A stretch of 14,128 nucleotides of DNA from Cloacimonetes bacterium UBA3541 (lineage in GTDB: Bacteria > Cloacimonadota > Cloacimonadia > Cloacimonadales > Cloacimonadaceae): NCBI GenBank assembly GCA_002376725.1, contig DFOM01000018.1, forward strand, positions 1 through 14,128. The letters are read 5' to 3'. The notes under the pieces were generated by a model. It was not told the origin of the DNA. It did not search any database and saw nothing but the letters and a program-made list of their open reading frames with translations. The number at the start of each line of letters is the position of its first letter. The stretch's first letter is position 1. Both the position numbers and the translations under genes were made by a program. Shown here one piece after another: positions 7,799 to 14,128 of this stretch.

Positions 7799-8706
7799 CG
7801 GATATGAGGAGTATCATAAAGTTTATTATATTCTATTCCGCGAGAAAAGAAGATCAACCAGGGACTGCCAGTTATATCTGACCTCTTAAGAAACCCCCAA
7901 TAACGACTATCCTCACTGACATCACGATTATCACCCATTACAAAATAATGTCCTTCAGGTACCTTAATAGGTCCAAACCAGTCACGGTTAAAGACTTTTC
8001 GTTCAGATATACCCTTAGTGCTATCTGGAGGGACAATATAAGGTTTATACCAATCGCTATTAGAAATATAGCCATCCTCTTCATTTTCGGCAAAGGTTTG
8101 TTCTATAATCTGGAAAGGAGATTGAGGTGGAGGAGGATATGCGATTCCATAGCATTCATACCCTCTTTCAAATAGTTCACCGTTAATATAGACCTTTTTA
8201 TTCTTGATTTCAATGATATCTCCTGGCATACCGATAACTCTTTTAACTATGTTCTTTCGGGCATAATAGGCAATATGCATAAAGGTTAAGGGATTTTTAC
8301 TGAAAGCAGCTTTTTTATTAATATAGATAGGAGGGAATATCTTGATAAAGTTATCTTTATAATCAGGATGCTCTGGAGTCCATTCTTCAATTTTGGGATA
8401 ACGAAAAGTTACAATATCCTCTCGTTTTGGATCTTCAATGTAGTATTTAATTTTATTGGCTACAATATAATCACCTGTAAGCAAGGTTTTTTCCATAGAA
8501 GAAGAAGGAATCATAAAGTTTTGGAAGGTATAATTACGGATTATCATTGCAACTACAAAGGCAAAAAGGATAGCTTCAATCCAATCCTGTAACCAAGGTT
8601 TACGACAACGGAATTTCTTTCCAGGTGGAATTGGAGTGATAGTGTAAGTAGGTTCTTTATATTGCTGTTTTTTTAGTTTTTTCTTTACTGTATCTTTTTC
8701 CTTCAT
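7768..8706 (-). CDS. lepB: Signal peptidase I
   Basis: 312-residue S26 family leader peptidase, which cuts signal peptides from exported proteins at the outer face of the inner membrane. A basic cytoplasmic N-terminus (1-41) precedes one membrane segment (about 42-57). Box B is IPSSSMEKTL with the catalytic Ser70 next to Met71. Box D is KRVIGMPGD (155-163) with the general-base Lys155. Box E is GDNRDVSEDSRYWG (from residue 258). Long stretches between box C and D (about 95-150) and between D and E (with PPPPQ) make it somewhat larger than minimal enzymes; such insertions are common in the family. The start has GAAGG (8712-8716) 5 nt upstream. It is the first gene of the overlapping lepB-hemW-nucleotidyltransferase set; the dehydrogenase gene ends 77 bp upstream. 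Confidence 0.96.
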   Translation of the reverse strand: MKEKDTVKKKLKKQQYKEPTYTITPIPPGKKFRCRKPWLQDWIEAILFAFVVAMIIRNYTFQNFMIPSSSMEKTLLTGDYIVANKIKYYIEDPKREDIVTFRYPKIEEWTPEHPDYKDNFIKIFPPIYINKKAAFSKNPLTFMHIAYYARKNIVKRVIGMPGDIIEIKNKKVYINGELFERGYECYGIAYPPPPQSPFQIIEQTFAENEEDGYISNSDWYKPYIVPPDSTKGISERKVFNRDWFGPIKVPEGHYFVMGDNRDVSEDSRYWGFLKRSDITGSPWLIFFSRGIEYNKLYDTPHIRWNRIFRLAK

Positions 8707-8734
8707 TTAAACCTTCAGATAGTACTTTAGCTTT

Positions 8735-8764
8735 CTTAATTTTTTCTCTAACTTCTTTTGTCAA
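8735..8764 (-). promoter_or_regulatory. Candidate promoter for lepB
   Basis: On the minus strand TTGACA (8759-8764) is followed after 17 nt by a poor -10, AATTAA (8736-8741), 30 bases before the lepB start codon. Immediately upstream lies an 11-bp palindrome, AGTAAATTACT (8767-8777), which could be an operator. This would let lepB-hemW and the following gene be transcribed separately from the dehydrogenase gene, after which I see no terminator. Confidence 0.35.
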
Positions 8765-8783
8765 GCAGTAAATTACTACAATT

Positions 8784-9926
8784 TCAATAGGCAAGCATTA
8801 AAAGAGCTTCAATATCCTCTTCTTTAAAACGAATGATTTCACCCACTGGACCATAAGATAAAATCAGGTCTCTTATTTCTGGAAGTTGTGAGTCTCTGAT
8901 GCCCAATTCTCTGAGGTTAGTAGGAGAACCCCAGCGTTTTAAAGTTTCACGGCATTTGCGAAGAGCATGAGCTACGCTATCTTCTCCACAAACTTCTTTC
9001 ACCCACCAAGAAAAACGCTCTGGCTCTCTTTCACTTACATATTCAATCCAGGCAGGGAATATCACTCCCAATCCTTCTCCATGTGCAATTTTGGGATCAA
9101 TAGCAGAAAGAGAATGTTCTATAGAATGACAAGCCCAGTCTCCTCCTTGTAATCCTACTCCACTTATTCCATTTAAAGCTAAAGTAGCAGACCAGGCAAG
9201 ATTTGCCCTAGCCACATAATCTTTGGCATCTTCCTGCAATCTATCTGTCATTTTTACGATGGTTTTTATTAATCCTGCATCAATAGCCCTGGTGGCAATA
9301 GCAGTTTCGTTCATAAAGATATATTCTAAGATATGAGATATAGCATCAATAGCTCCATTTACTGTCTGTTGAAAAGGAAGAGAGCTCTGAACTGATGGGT
9401 CAATAATAGATGCCTGGGGATAGAGATGTGATGATGTAATACTCCATTTTTTCTTTTCTGCACTCAAGGTTAAAACCGAATTTCCATTCATCTCACTTCC
9501 AGTTCCAGAGATAGTAAGAACCGTAAAAATAGGTAAAGCACGGGTGATTTTTTCTTTTTCGGTATAGGCATTCCAGATATCATTTAGAAATACTCCTGCA
9601 GCGGTAGCTTTACCGCTATCTATCACACTTCCTCCACCTACAGCTAGAATAGCATCAACTTTGGATTCTTTTGCTAAGGCTATCAGTTCCCGAACTTTTT
9701 CAACTGTAGGATTAGGTTGCACACCCCAGGCTTCTATCCATTCAATATGGTTTTCTCTTAAGCTTTCACAAACTTGGTCATATACCCCATTTTTACGGAT
9801 AGAACCTCCTCCTGCAACCATAAGGCATTTATTTATATCCGCTTTATTCAGTTCTTTTCCTATTTTTTCAATCTTCCCTTTTCCAAACAAGATTCGTGTG
9901 GGATTATAAAAGCTAAAAGATTCCAT
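8784..9926 (-). CDS. Iron-containing alcohol dehydrogenase, YqhD/BdhA-like
   Basis: 380 residues from the start chosen here, the usual size for group III metal-dependent alcohol/aldehyde reductases that interconvert aldehydes and alcohols with NAD(P)H. Family motifs: FYNPTRILFGKGK (6-18), the coenzyme-binding GGGSVIDSGK (97-106) and SGTGSEMN (140-147). The metal ligands by family pattern are D194 and H198 (DAISH), H267 (ACHSIEH) and H282 (AHGEG). The HSIEHSLSA stretch is typical of the butanol dehydrogenase/YqhD branch, which usually prefers NADPH. The reading frame is open upstream to an ATG at 10020-10022, but the 32 extra residues have no family match. ATG 9924-9926 has AAAGGAG (9934-9940) at 7 nt. 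A role in fermentative redox balance or aldehyde detoxification is inferred. It is divergent from the 1282-residue surface protein gene. Confidence 0.94.
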   Translation of the reverse strand: MESFSFYNPTRILFGKGKIEKIGKELNKADINKCLMVAGGGSIRKNGVYDQVCESLRENHIEWIEAWGVQPNPTVEKVRELIALAKESKVDAILAVGGGSVIDSGKATAAGVFLNDIWNAYTEKEKITRALPIFTVLTISGTGSEMNGNSVLTLSAEKKKWSITSSHLYPQASIIDPSVQSSLPFQQTVNGAIDAISHILEYIFMNETAIATRAIDAGLIKTIVKMTDRLQEDAKDYVARANLAWSATLALNGISGVGLQGGDWACHSIEHSLSAIDPKIAHGEGLGVIFPAWIEYVSEREPERFSWWVKEVCGEDSVAHALRKCRETLKRWGSPTNLRELGIRDSQLPEIRDLILSYGPVGEIIRFKEEDIEALLMLAY

Positions 9927-9933
9927 TTTTTTT

Positions 9934-9940
9934 CTCCTTT
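9934..9940 (-). promoter_or_regulatory. Ribosome binding site that decides the dehydrogenase start
   Basis: Minus-strand AAAGGAG, 7 nt before the ATG at 9924-9926. The upstream in-frame ATGs around 10017-10022 have no comparable site. Confidence 0.8.
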
Positions 9941-10066
9941 CCAATGTGACTCCAACAAAATTCAAGCTACAATTACAAATTAAGGCAAATGGAGATTTTA
10001 GCAAAGAGAAATGTGTCATCACATATCTAATACTTTAGAGTTTAATTTTTTAAAGATGTTTTTTTC

Positions 10067-10072
10067 TTGACA
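10067..10072 (+). promoter_or_regulatory. Candidate -35 element for the 1282-residue surface protein gene
   Basis: A perfect TTGACA 46 nt before the GTG start. The expected -10 position (about 10089-10096) reads GCATTC/CATTCT, which is poor, so either the -10 is non-consensus in this organism or the hexamer is coincidental. A start near 10103 would leave a short leader carrying the AAGGAG at 10107-10112. Confidence 0.3.
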
Positions 10073-10106
10073 TTTAAGGAATTAATATTGCATTCTATTT
10101 TTATAG

Positions 10107-10112
10107 AAGGAG
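10107..10112 (+). promoter_or_regulatory. Ribosome binding site supporting a GTG start
   Basis: AAGGAG lies 6 nt before GTG at 10119-10121. The spacing, together with the signal peptide starting at that codon, decides the start despite the non-ATG codon. Confidence 0.8.
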
Positions 10113-10118
10113 TGTAAA

Positions 10119-13100
10119 GTGCGACGGATATTTTCTTTTGCTTTATTATTATTTTTATTGGGTGGATTGAATGCCGTTGTTACAGAAGTAGGCTCCTTTC
10201 GTGGTTTTTTGTACGGTTCTGAACCAGCTTGTGAATATGATAATTGGATTAGTCATATTTCTGAAGGAAGATTATCTTCTGCTAATGTATATGCTCCCTG
10301 GGAGACTCAAAATAACAATTTTGGAGATTATCTTCAGCCCACTGGTACAATGCTGAATCAATGGGAAGAGGTGGTAGTAGATTTTCTTAATTTAAATCTG
10401 GCTAGTGCTCAAGCTAAAATTGAACAATATGGCTTTCCTTATCAAGTGGTACAATTTCAAGATCTGGATACAGGTCGGAATCTATTTTTTTTGAGAGAGA
10501 CTCTTAATGATGACCTTGATACTAATAATACTTCTGACACTTCAGATGATGAAATAGGTAGTTTTGATTATGGCTGGGGTTTATATATCTTTAATCCTTA
10601 TGCCTCTCGTTCTATAGTGATTACGGTTCCACATCCTGGTGATGATTATCCTGCACCCATTTTTGCTCTGGAAGCATTTTACCAACTTGATGCGAGATTT
10701 TTTCTTATAAGTGGTGCAGGTCGTGAAGTTTTGATGACTAATCCCAGTGATAGTAATAGTTCACTCAGTGACCCTTCTCGCAATCCTAATCACCCTTTCA
10801 ATGTATTTTATCAACATTGTGCAGATCAGATTCGCAATCTTACGGGGAAAAGAGAATTTTCCCTTCAACTTCATACCTATGATTGGAATAAATATCCCTC
10901 TAGACCCAATATGATATTCTCTGCAGGACAATACCGTTTATATCCTGCCCTTCCTACTAGAGACAATTCTTTATTTCGTCATGATTTTATTCATAAAACA
11001 CCTTATCTGGTGCATCCAGCAAACTCTATAGGTGCTAATTCTGTTGTATATATCCAAAATTATTATTCTGTATACTATAACTTAAGCGATCCTGTTGTCT
11101 ATCATTATGGGAATCAGAGTATTACTATACCTTATAATGAAGACCTTCCTGGAGTTCCCTCAAATCAGCAAATGCTCTATAGTGAAAATCCTAATATGTA
11201 TGATGTCTATACCTCATTTCTACATGTGGAGATGGATGAATTACCTGCACAATATCCGCAATATACTAGTTACTGGCAATGGTTTTATGGATATGATTCC
11301 AATTCTGAGACCTGGGATGTAGAGCAACGCTATACTCGCTTTATTCAGTATTATAGCCCTTGGCTAGATGCACTCTCAGAAGTAGTTGATAGTATGTTGA
11401 TTTTAAATGATGGAATTGCACCAACTAATCCTTCTAATCTACGAGTAACTAATCTTTCCAATAATTATCTAAATATTAGCTGGGACCGAAGCTATAGTTA
11501 TGATTTTGATAGCTATATAATTGAATTACGCTATGAAATTAATGGTGATTATGTTTGTTACTTTTATGATAGAGATACTAATTCAAAATTAGCCTGGCAA
11601 AATCTAAGTTCCTTTTCTTTAGAGCTTCCATACTCTAATAAGGTCTATTATTTGAAGCTTCAAGCCAGGGACAAGAATATGAATTATAGCCTTTTTACGG
11701 AAGAAATTGAAATCTGGAATTATACCTCTGTTTTCTCTAATTTTAATGCCAGTCCTCTGGATTCTGCGGTTAATCTAACCTTTTCTTCCCCTTTGAGTTC
11801 CATTCAGGGTTTTAACATTTATCGTAAAGCAGGTGATGAACCCTATCTTCAGATTGCTTCCTGGACGAATAATTCTTCGTTACTACCAAATTCCACCCAT
11901 AGTTACTTTTATTCGGATACAGGTCTTATCAATAACACTATTTATCGTTATCAAGTATCTGTCGTTTATAATGACGGTTTTGAGCAATTTCACTGGAAAA
12001 CTCTGATTACCAGTCCCTACAGAGCTTATGGTTTTTGTTTGTACAATCAAGATAGTGGTATGCAAGATGTTCTATCTATAGGAATAAATCCTCTGGCTAA
12101 GGATAATGCAGATAATTATGATGAAGTAAGAACTAATCTGAATGGTTCTCTCATTCTGGTATCGGTATCACCAGATAGTTTAAATTATTTCAACCGAGAT
12201 ATAAGAACCGTTTATGATGTAGATAACACTTATAAATGCTGGCTACTTTGCTATCGTTGCTCAACTCCAGGACAAAGCTTATTCCTTATTCCATCTACTG
12301 AGATGATAAATCTAGGGAATGACCTTTTACTTTATGATATTGATAAAGATAAATGGATAGATTTAAGAGAGGAACCCTATAGCTGGATAAATAATGACAC
12401 TCAATGGCATAATTTGGAACTTTATTGGGGGAAAAAACTTCCTCTCGTGGAATTTCAGGAATCAACTGACTTCTTCATTTATCAGAATGAGCCCCTTAAT
12501 CTACAGTATAAAGTAATCAATCGTTTTAGAGTTCAATCTGTGGATTTATATTTTGTTTCACTTCAGGACACTATCTTAATTCAATCTGGTTTACCACCTG
12601 AGATAACTGATTGGCAAATCCTAAATCCTCCTTTACTGAATGAAGCACAATTACTGGTTCGTCTACATTTATTAGATGATTCCACTTTAAACTTTTATTC
12701 CACTACGAGATTTAATGTGCTTCCTCAGACTATTTTATATCAACTACCTGCGGGATATTCCTTGATCAGTTTCCCATTTAGCAATTTTAACTTTCCCTCT
12801 TATGAAGTGCTGGGTGAATCAGCTTTAACTTGGTTCTGGGATACTTTCCAGCAATGGACACCTACTATACAGTTAAATAATCATCAAGGTTTTTTGGTAT
12901 ATCAGCCTGAACCTTATGAAATTATGATTCCTGCTGAATTACCTTCAACTCCTATTAATTTTGACATTTCTCCGGGATGGAATCTTCTGCCTAATCCATA
13001 TTATCATTCTTTTGAGTTGAAGAATCTTTATTTTCAGCACTTAGGTAATTTAAAAAGCTATAATGATTTGGTAGAAGATGCGCTTATCTTTCCTTTTGTC

Positions 13101-13967
13101 TATTTATATGATTCTGAGGGCTTCAGATTAGCCAAGATTATTCCTCCTGCCCAGGCTTTCTTCTTCTATTATACAGGAGAACAACCTTTACAGCTAACTC
13201 TTAATCCCGCTTATTACGATGGACCTCCTATCATTTGGCAGGAACGATGGAGTGCTATTATCAGCGTTTCTGATGGAATCCATACTAAGGATAGCATTCA
13301 GATAGGAAGTGCTGATGATAGCACAACAGATTTTGATTTCCTCTACGATTTATTAAAAGCTCCAGCATTTCCTGAAATTATCTATAGATTGTCTTTAATC
13401 AATCCTGATAATCGTTTTGTGCTTCCTCTGCAAAGTGAATATAAAGGACTGTATCCGGATTATAATCCTACCGAAAAGATATGGAATTATCAATTAGAGC
13501 TCTATGCTTTAACGCCTTTATGTTTCAATCTCAATACTTTTTCTATGCCCGAAGATTATTCTGCAGAACTGTGCTTTGAAGGAAGGATTTTTCCACTTGA
13601 AGAAGGACAGGACCTTTGGCTTTCTCCTTCTCATACCGGAATTATCACTGGCTGGATTAAAATAAGAAGTTATACAGTAGGGGTATCTGATTCGGAAATT
13701 ATTCCAGAGATTTCTATCTATCCCAATCCTTTTCATAAAGAACTTAACATAGAGCTCAAAACTATTTTTCCTAAAGTTACGAAAGTCTCCATTTATAATC
13801 TTAAAGGGCAAAAAATCTGGGAGAGAAAGATAGATAAAAATAGCTCCAATTCTCTCATTTGGGACGGGAAAGATATAAACCATAAATCGCTGCCTTCTGG
13901 GATTTATCTCTTAAAAATAGATATTAACAAGGAAATAACCTATCTTTATAAAGTAGTTAAGTTTTAA
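10119..13967 (+). CDS. Large secreted protein with possible hydrolase-like N-terminus, FN3-like domains and a type IX-like C-terminal sorting domain
   Basis: 1282 residues from a GTG start. Residues 1-19 are a signal peptide (MRRIF, hydrophobic core, LNA). Residues about 20-425 form a region of unknown family with polar motifs at hydrophobic strands: VPHPGDD (170-176), SGAGRE (198-203), SDPSRNPNHPF (217-227) and LQLHTYDW (249-256); it could be a metal-dependent hydrolase. FN3-like domains span about 434-534 and 540-640. A beta module (649-765, IGINPLAKD.AD.YDE) recurs at 1048-1190 (IGSADDSTTDFDFLYD); between them, 875-1040 has GYSLISFPF and GWNLLPNP segments. The end (1195-1282) is a Por/type IX-like sorting domain: ISIYPNPF, VSIYNLKGQKIW, LPSGIYLLK, final KVVKF. 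It should reach the outer surface and be anchored or released there. Its substrate is unknown. Confidence 0.85.
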   Translation: MRRIFSFALLLFLLGGLNAVVTEVGSFRGFLYGSEPACEYDNWISHISEGRLSSANVYAPWETQNNNFGDYLQPTGTMLNQWEEVVVDFLNLNLASAQAKIEQYGFPYQVVQFQDLDTGRNLFFLRETLNDDLDTNNTSDTSDDEIGSFDYGWGLYIFNPYASRSIVITVPHPGDDYPAPIFALEAFYQLDARFFLISGAGREVLMTNPSDSNSSLSDPSRNPNHPFNVFYQHCADQIRNLTGKREFSLQLHTYDWNKYPSRPNMIFSAGQYRLYPALPTRDNSLFRHDFIHKTPYLVHPANSIGANSVVYIQNYYSVYYNLSDPVVYHYGNQSITIPYNEDLPGVPSNQQMLYSENPNMYDVYTSFLHVEMDELPAQYPQYTSYWQWFYGYDSNSETWDVEQRYTRFIQYYSPWLDALSEVVDSMLILNDGIAPTNPSNLRVTNLSNNYLNISWDRSYSYDFDSYIIELRYEINGDYVCYFYDRDTNSKLAWQNLSSFSLELPYSNKVYYLKLQARDKNMNYSLFTEEIEIWNYTSVFSNFNASPLDSAVNLTFSSPLSSIQGFNIYRKAGDEPYLQIASWTNNSSLLPNSTHSYFYSDTGLINNTIYRYQVSVVYNDGFEQFHWKTLITSPYRAYGFCLYNQDSGMQDVLSIGINPLAKDNADNYDEVRTNLNGSLILVSVSPDSLNYFNRDIRTVYDVDNTYKCWLLCYRCSTPGQSLFLIPSTEMINLGNDLLLYDIDKDKWIDLREEPYSWINNDTQWHNLELYWGKKLPLVEFQESTDFFIYQNEPLNLQYKVINRFRVQSVDLYFVSLQDTILIQSGLPPEITDWQILNPPLLNEAQLLVRLHLLDDSTLNFYSTTRFNVLPQTILYQLPAGYSLISFPFSNFNFPSYEVLGESALTWFWDTFQQWTPTIQLNNHQGFLVYQPEPYEIMIPAELPSTPINFDISPGWNLLPNPYYHSFELKNLYFQHLGNLKSYNDLVEDALIFPFVYLYDSEGFRLAKIIPPAQAFFFYYTGEQPLQLTLNPAYYDGPPIIWQERWSAIISVSDGIHTKDSIQIGSADDSTTDFDFLYDLLKAPAFPEIIYRLSLINPDNRFVLPLQSEYKGLYPDYNPTEKIWNYQLELYALTPLCFNLNTFSMPEDYSAELCFEGRIFPLEEGQDLWLSPSHTGIITGWIKIRSYTVGVSDSEIIPEISIYPNPFHKELNIELKTIFPKVTKVSIYNLKGQKIWERKIDKNSSNSLIWDGKDINHKSLPSGIYLLKIDINKEITYLYKVVKF
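13683..13964 (+). other. C-terminal sorting domain (coding)
   Basis: Last 94 residues (1189-1282) of the 1282-residue protein. The order YPNPF, a V.IYNLKG strand, WDGKD, SGIYLLK and a basic KVVKF end is the usual layout of Por secretion (type IX) C-terminal domains, which overlap in appearance with FlgD-type Ig domains. The other giant protein in the window lacks such an end. Confidence 0.8.
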
Positions 13968-14128
13968 AGGTTTAATGCATCCTTGTCGTTTTGTAATAAG
14001 TAAAATTATTTACAAAGATATCAGGATTGACATTCTTGAAGGATAACCAAATTTGGGTCATATAAAGCTTGTTTATTTTTATAGCTTAAATAATATCAAT
14101 AAATTGAGTATATAATTAATATCTATTC
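13968..14128. other. Intergenic region after the 1282-residue gene, no gene seen
   Basis: It contains a weak AT-rich inverted repeat (TTTGTAA 13990-13996 with TTACAAA 14010-14016, 13-nt loop) that lacks a T-tract, a TTGACA at 14027-14032, a perfect palindrome CCAAATTTGG at 14047-14056, and a TATAAT at 14111-14116. The layout suggests a promoter region for a plus-strand gene beyond the window. Confidence 0.5.
14027..14066 (+). promoter_or_regulatory. Candidate promoter/operator for a gene beyond the window
   Basis: TTGACA (14027-14032) and TATAAA (14061-14066) are 28 nt apart, too far for a standard pair. The palindrome CCAAATTTGG (14047-14056) lies between them, where a regulator could act. 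The call rests only on these short matches. Confidence 0.22.

Larger units (their letters stand above)
9927..10118. other. Divergent intergenic region
   Basis: 192 bp between two divergent genes, so it must hold promoters for both. For the plus strand, TTGACA lies at 10067-10072. For the minus strand I find no clear -35/-10 pair. Apart from the two ribosome binding sites, I recognise no further element. Confidence 0.5.

Noticed and set aside
9927..10022. Longer dehydrogenase starting at 10022 (412 residues)
   Set aside because: The extra 32 residues do not fit the family N-terminus, and the ATG at 9924-9926 has a good ribosome binding site.
13518..13883. 121-codon ORF on the minus strand
   Set aside because: It lies entirely within the sorting-domain end of the 1282-residue gene, in antisense, and shows no domain or signal of its own.
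13990..14016. Intrinsic terminator for the 1282-residue gene
   Set aside because: The stem is only 7 AT-rich pairs with a 13-nt loop and no T-tract follows; it may be a weak hairpin or an operator.

Overview
The window looks like chromosomal DNA of an AT-rich, anaerobic, diderm bacterium of the Fibrobacteres-Chlorobi-Bacteroidetes side of the tree. My best guess is a Cloacimonadota (Candidatus Cloacimonas-like) genome. This is inference from the low G+C, the very large beta-rich secreted proteins built from Ig-like, lamin-tail, chitobiase-C-like and FN3-like modules, and a Por/type IX-like C-terminal sorting domain on one of them. There is no rRNA, tRNA, CRISPR array, transposase or phage gene, and I do not see a recognisable defence system.

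Layout: 1-288 is a leader region with a possible 29-codon upstream ORF. 289-4512 (+) encodes a 1407-residue secreted modular protein and ends at a strong intrinsic terminator (4532-4560). Next come five minus-strand genes. Converging on the terminator is an AAA_14/DUF4143-type ATPase (4619-5743), with an array of 32-bp direct repeats carrying inverted half-sites (5788-5883) just upstream of it. Beyond the array is a compact housekeeping cluster, transcribed lepB (signal peptidase I) -> hemW (radical SAM, heme chaperone family) -> a short tRNA nucleotidyltransferase-like gene. Neighbouring genes in this cluster overlap by 31 and 4 nt, so they are probably one operon. Upstream of lepB on the same strand is an iron-dependent alcohol dehydrogenase of the YqhD/BdhA type (8784-9926). 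A divergent intergenic region (9927-10118) separates it from 10119-13967 (+), a 1282-residue secreted protein. That protein has a possible enzymatic N-terminal region, FN3-like domains, two copies of a beta module and a C-terminal sorting domain. The last 161 bases hold no gene but contain promoter-like and palindromic sequence.

How the genes relate: both large plus-strand proteins have signal peptides, which is the class of substrate LepB in the middle cluster would process; this is a general link, not evidence of a dedicated system. The least explained items are the repeat array in front of the ATPase, the N-terminal domain of the 1282-residue protein, and the shortened nucleotidyltransferase in which Glu stands at two positions where Asp is usual.
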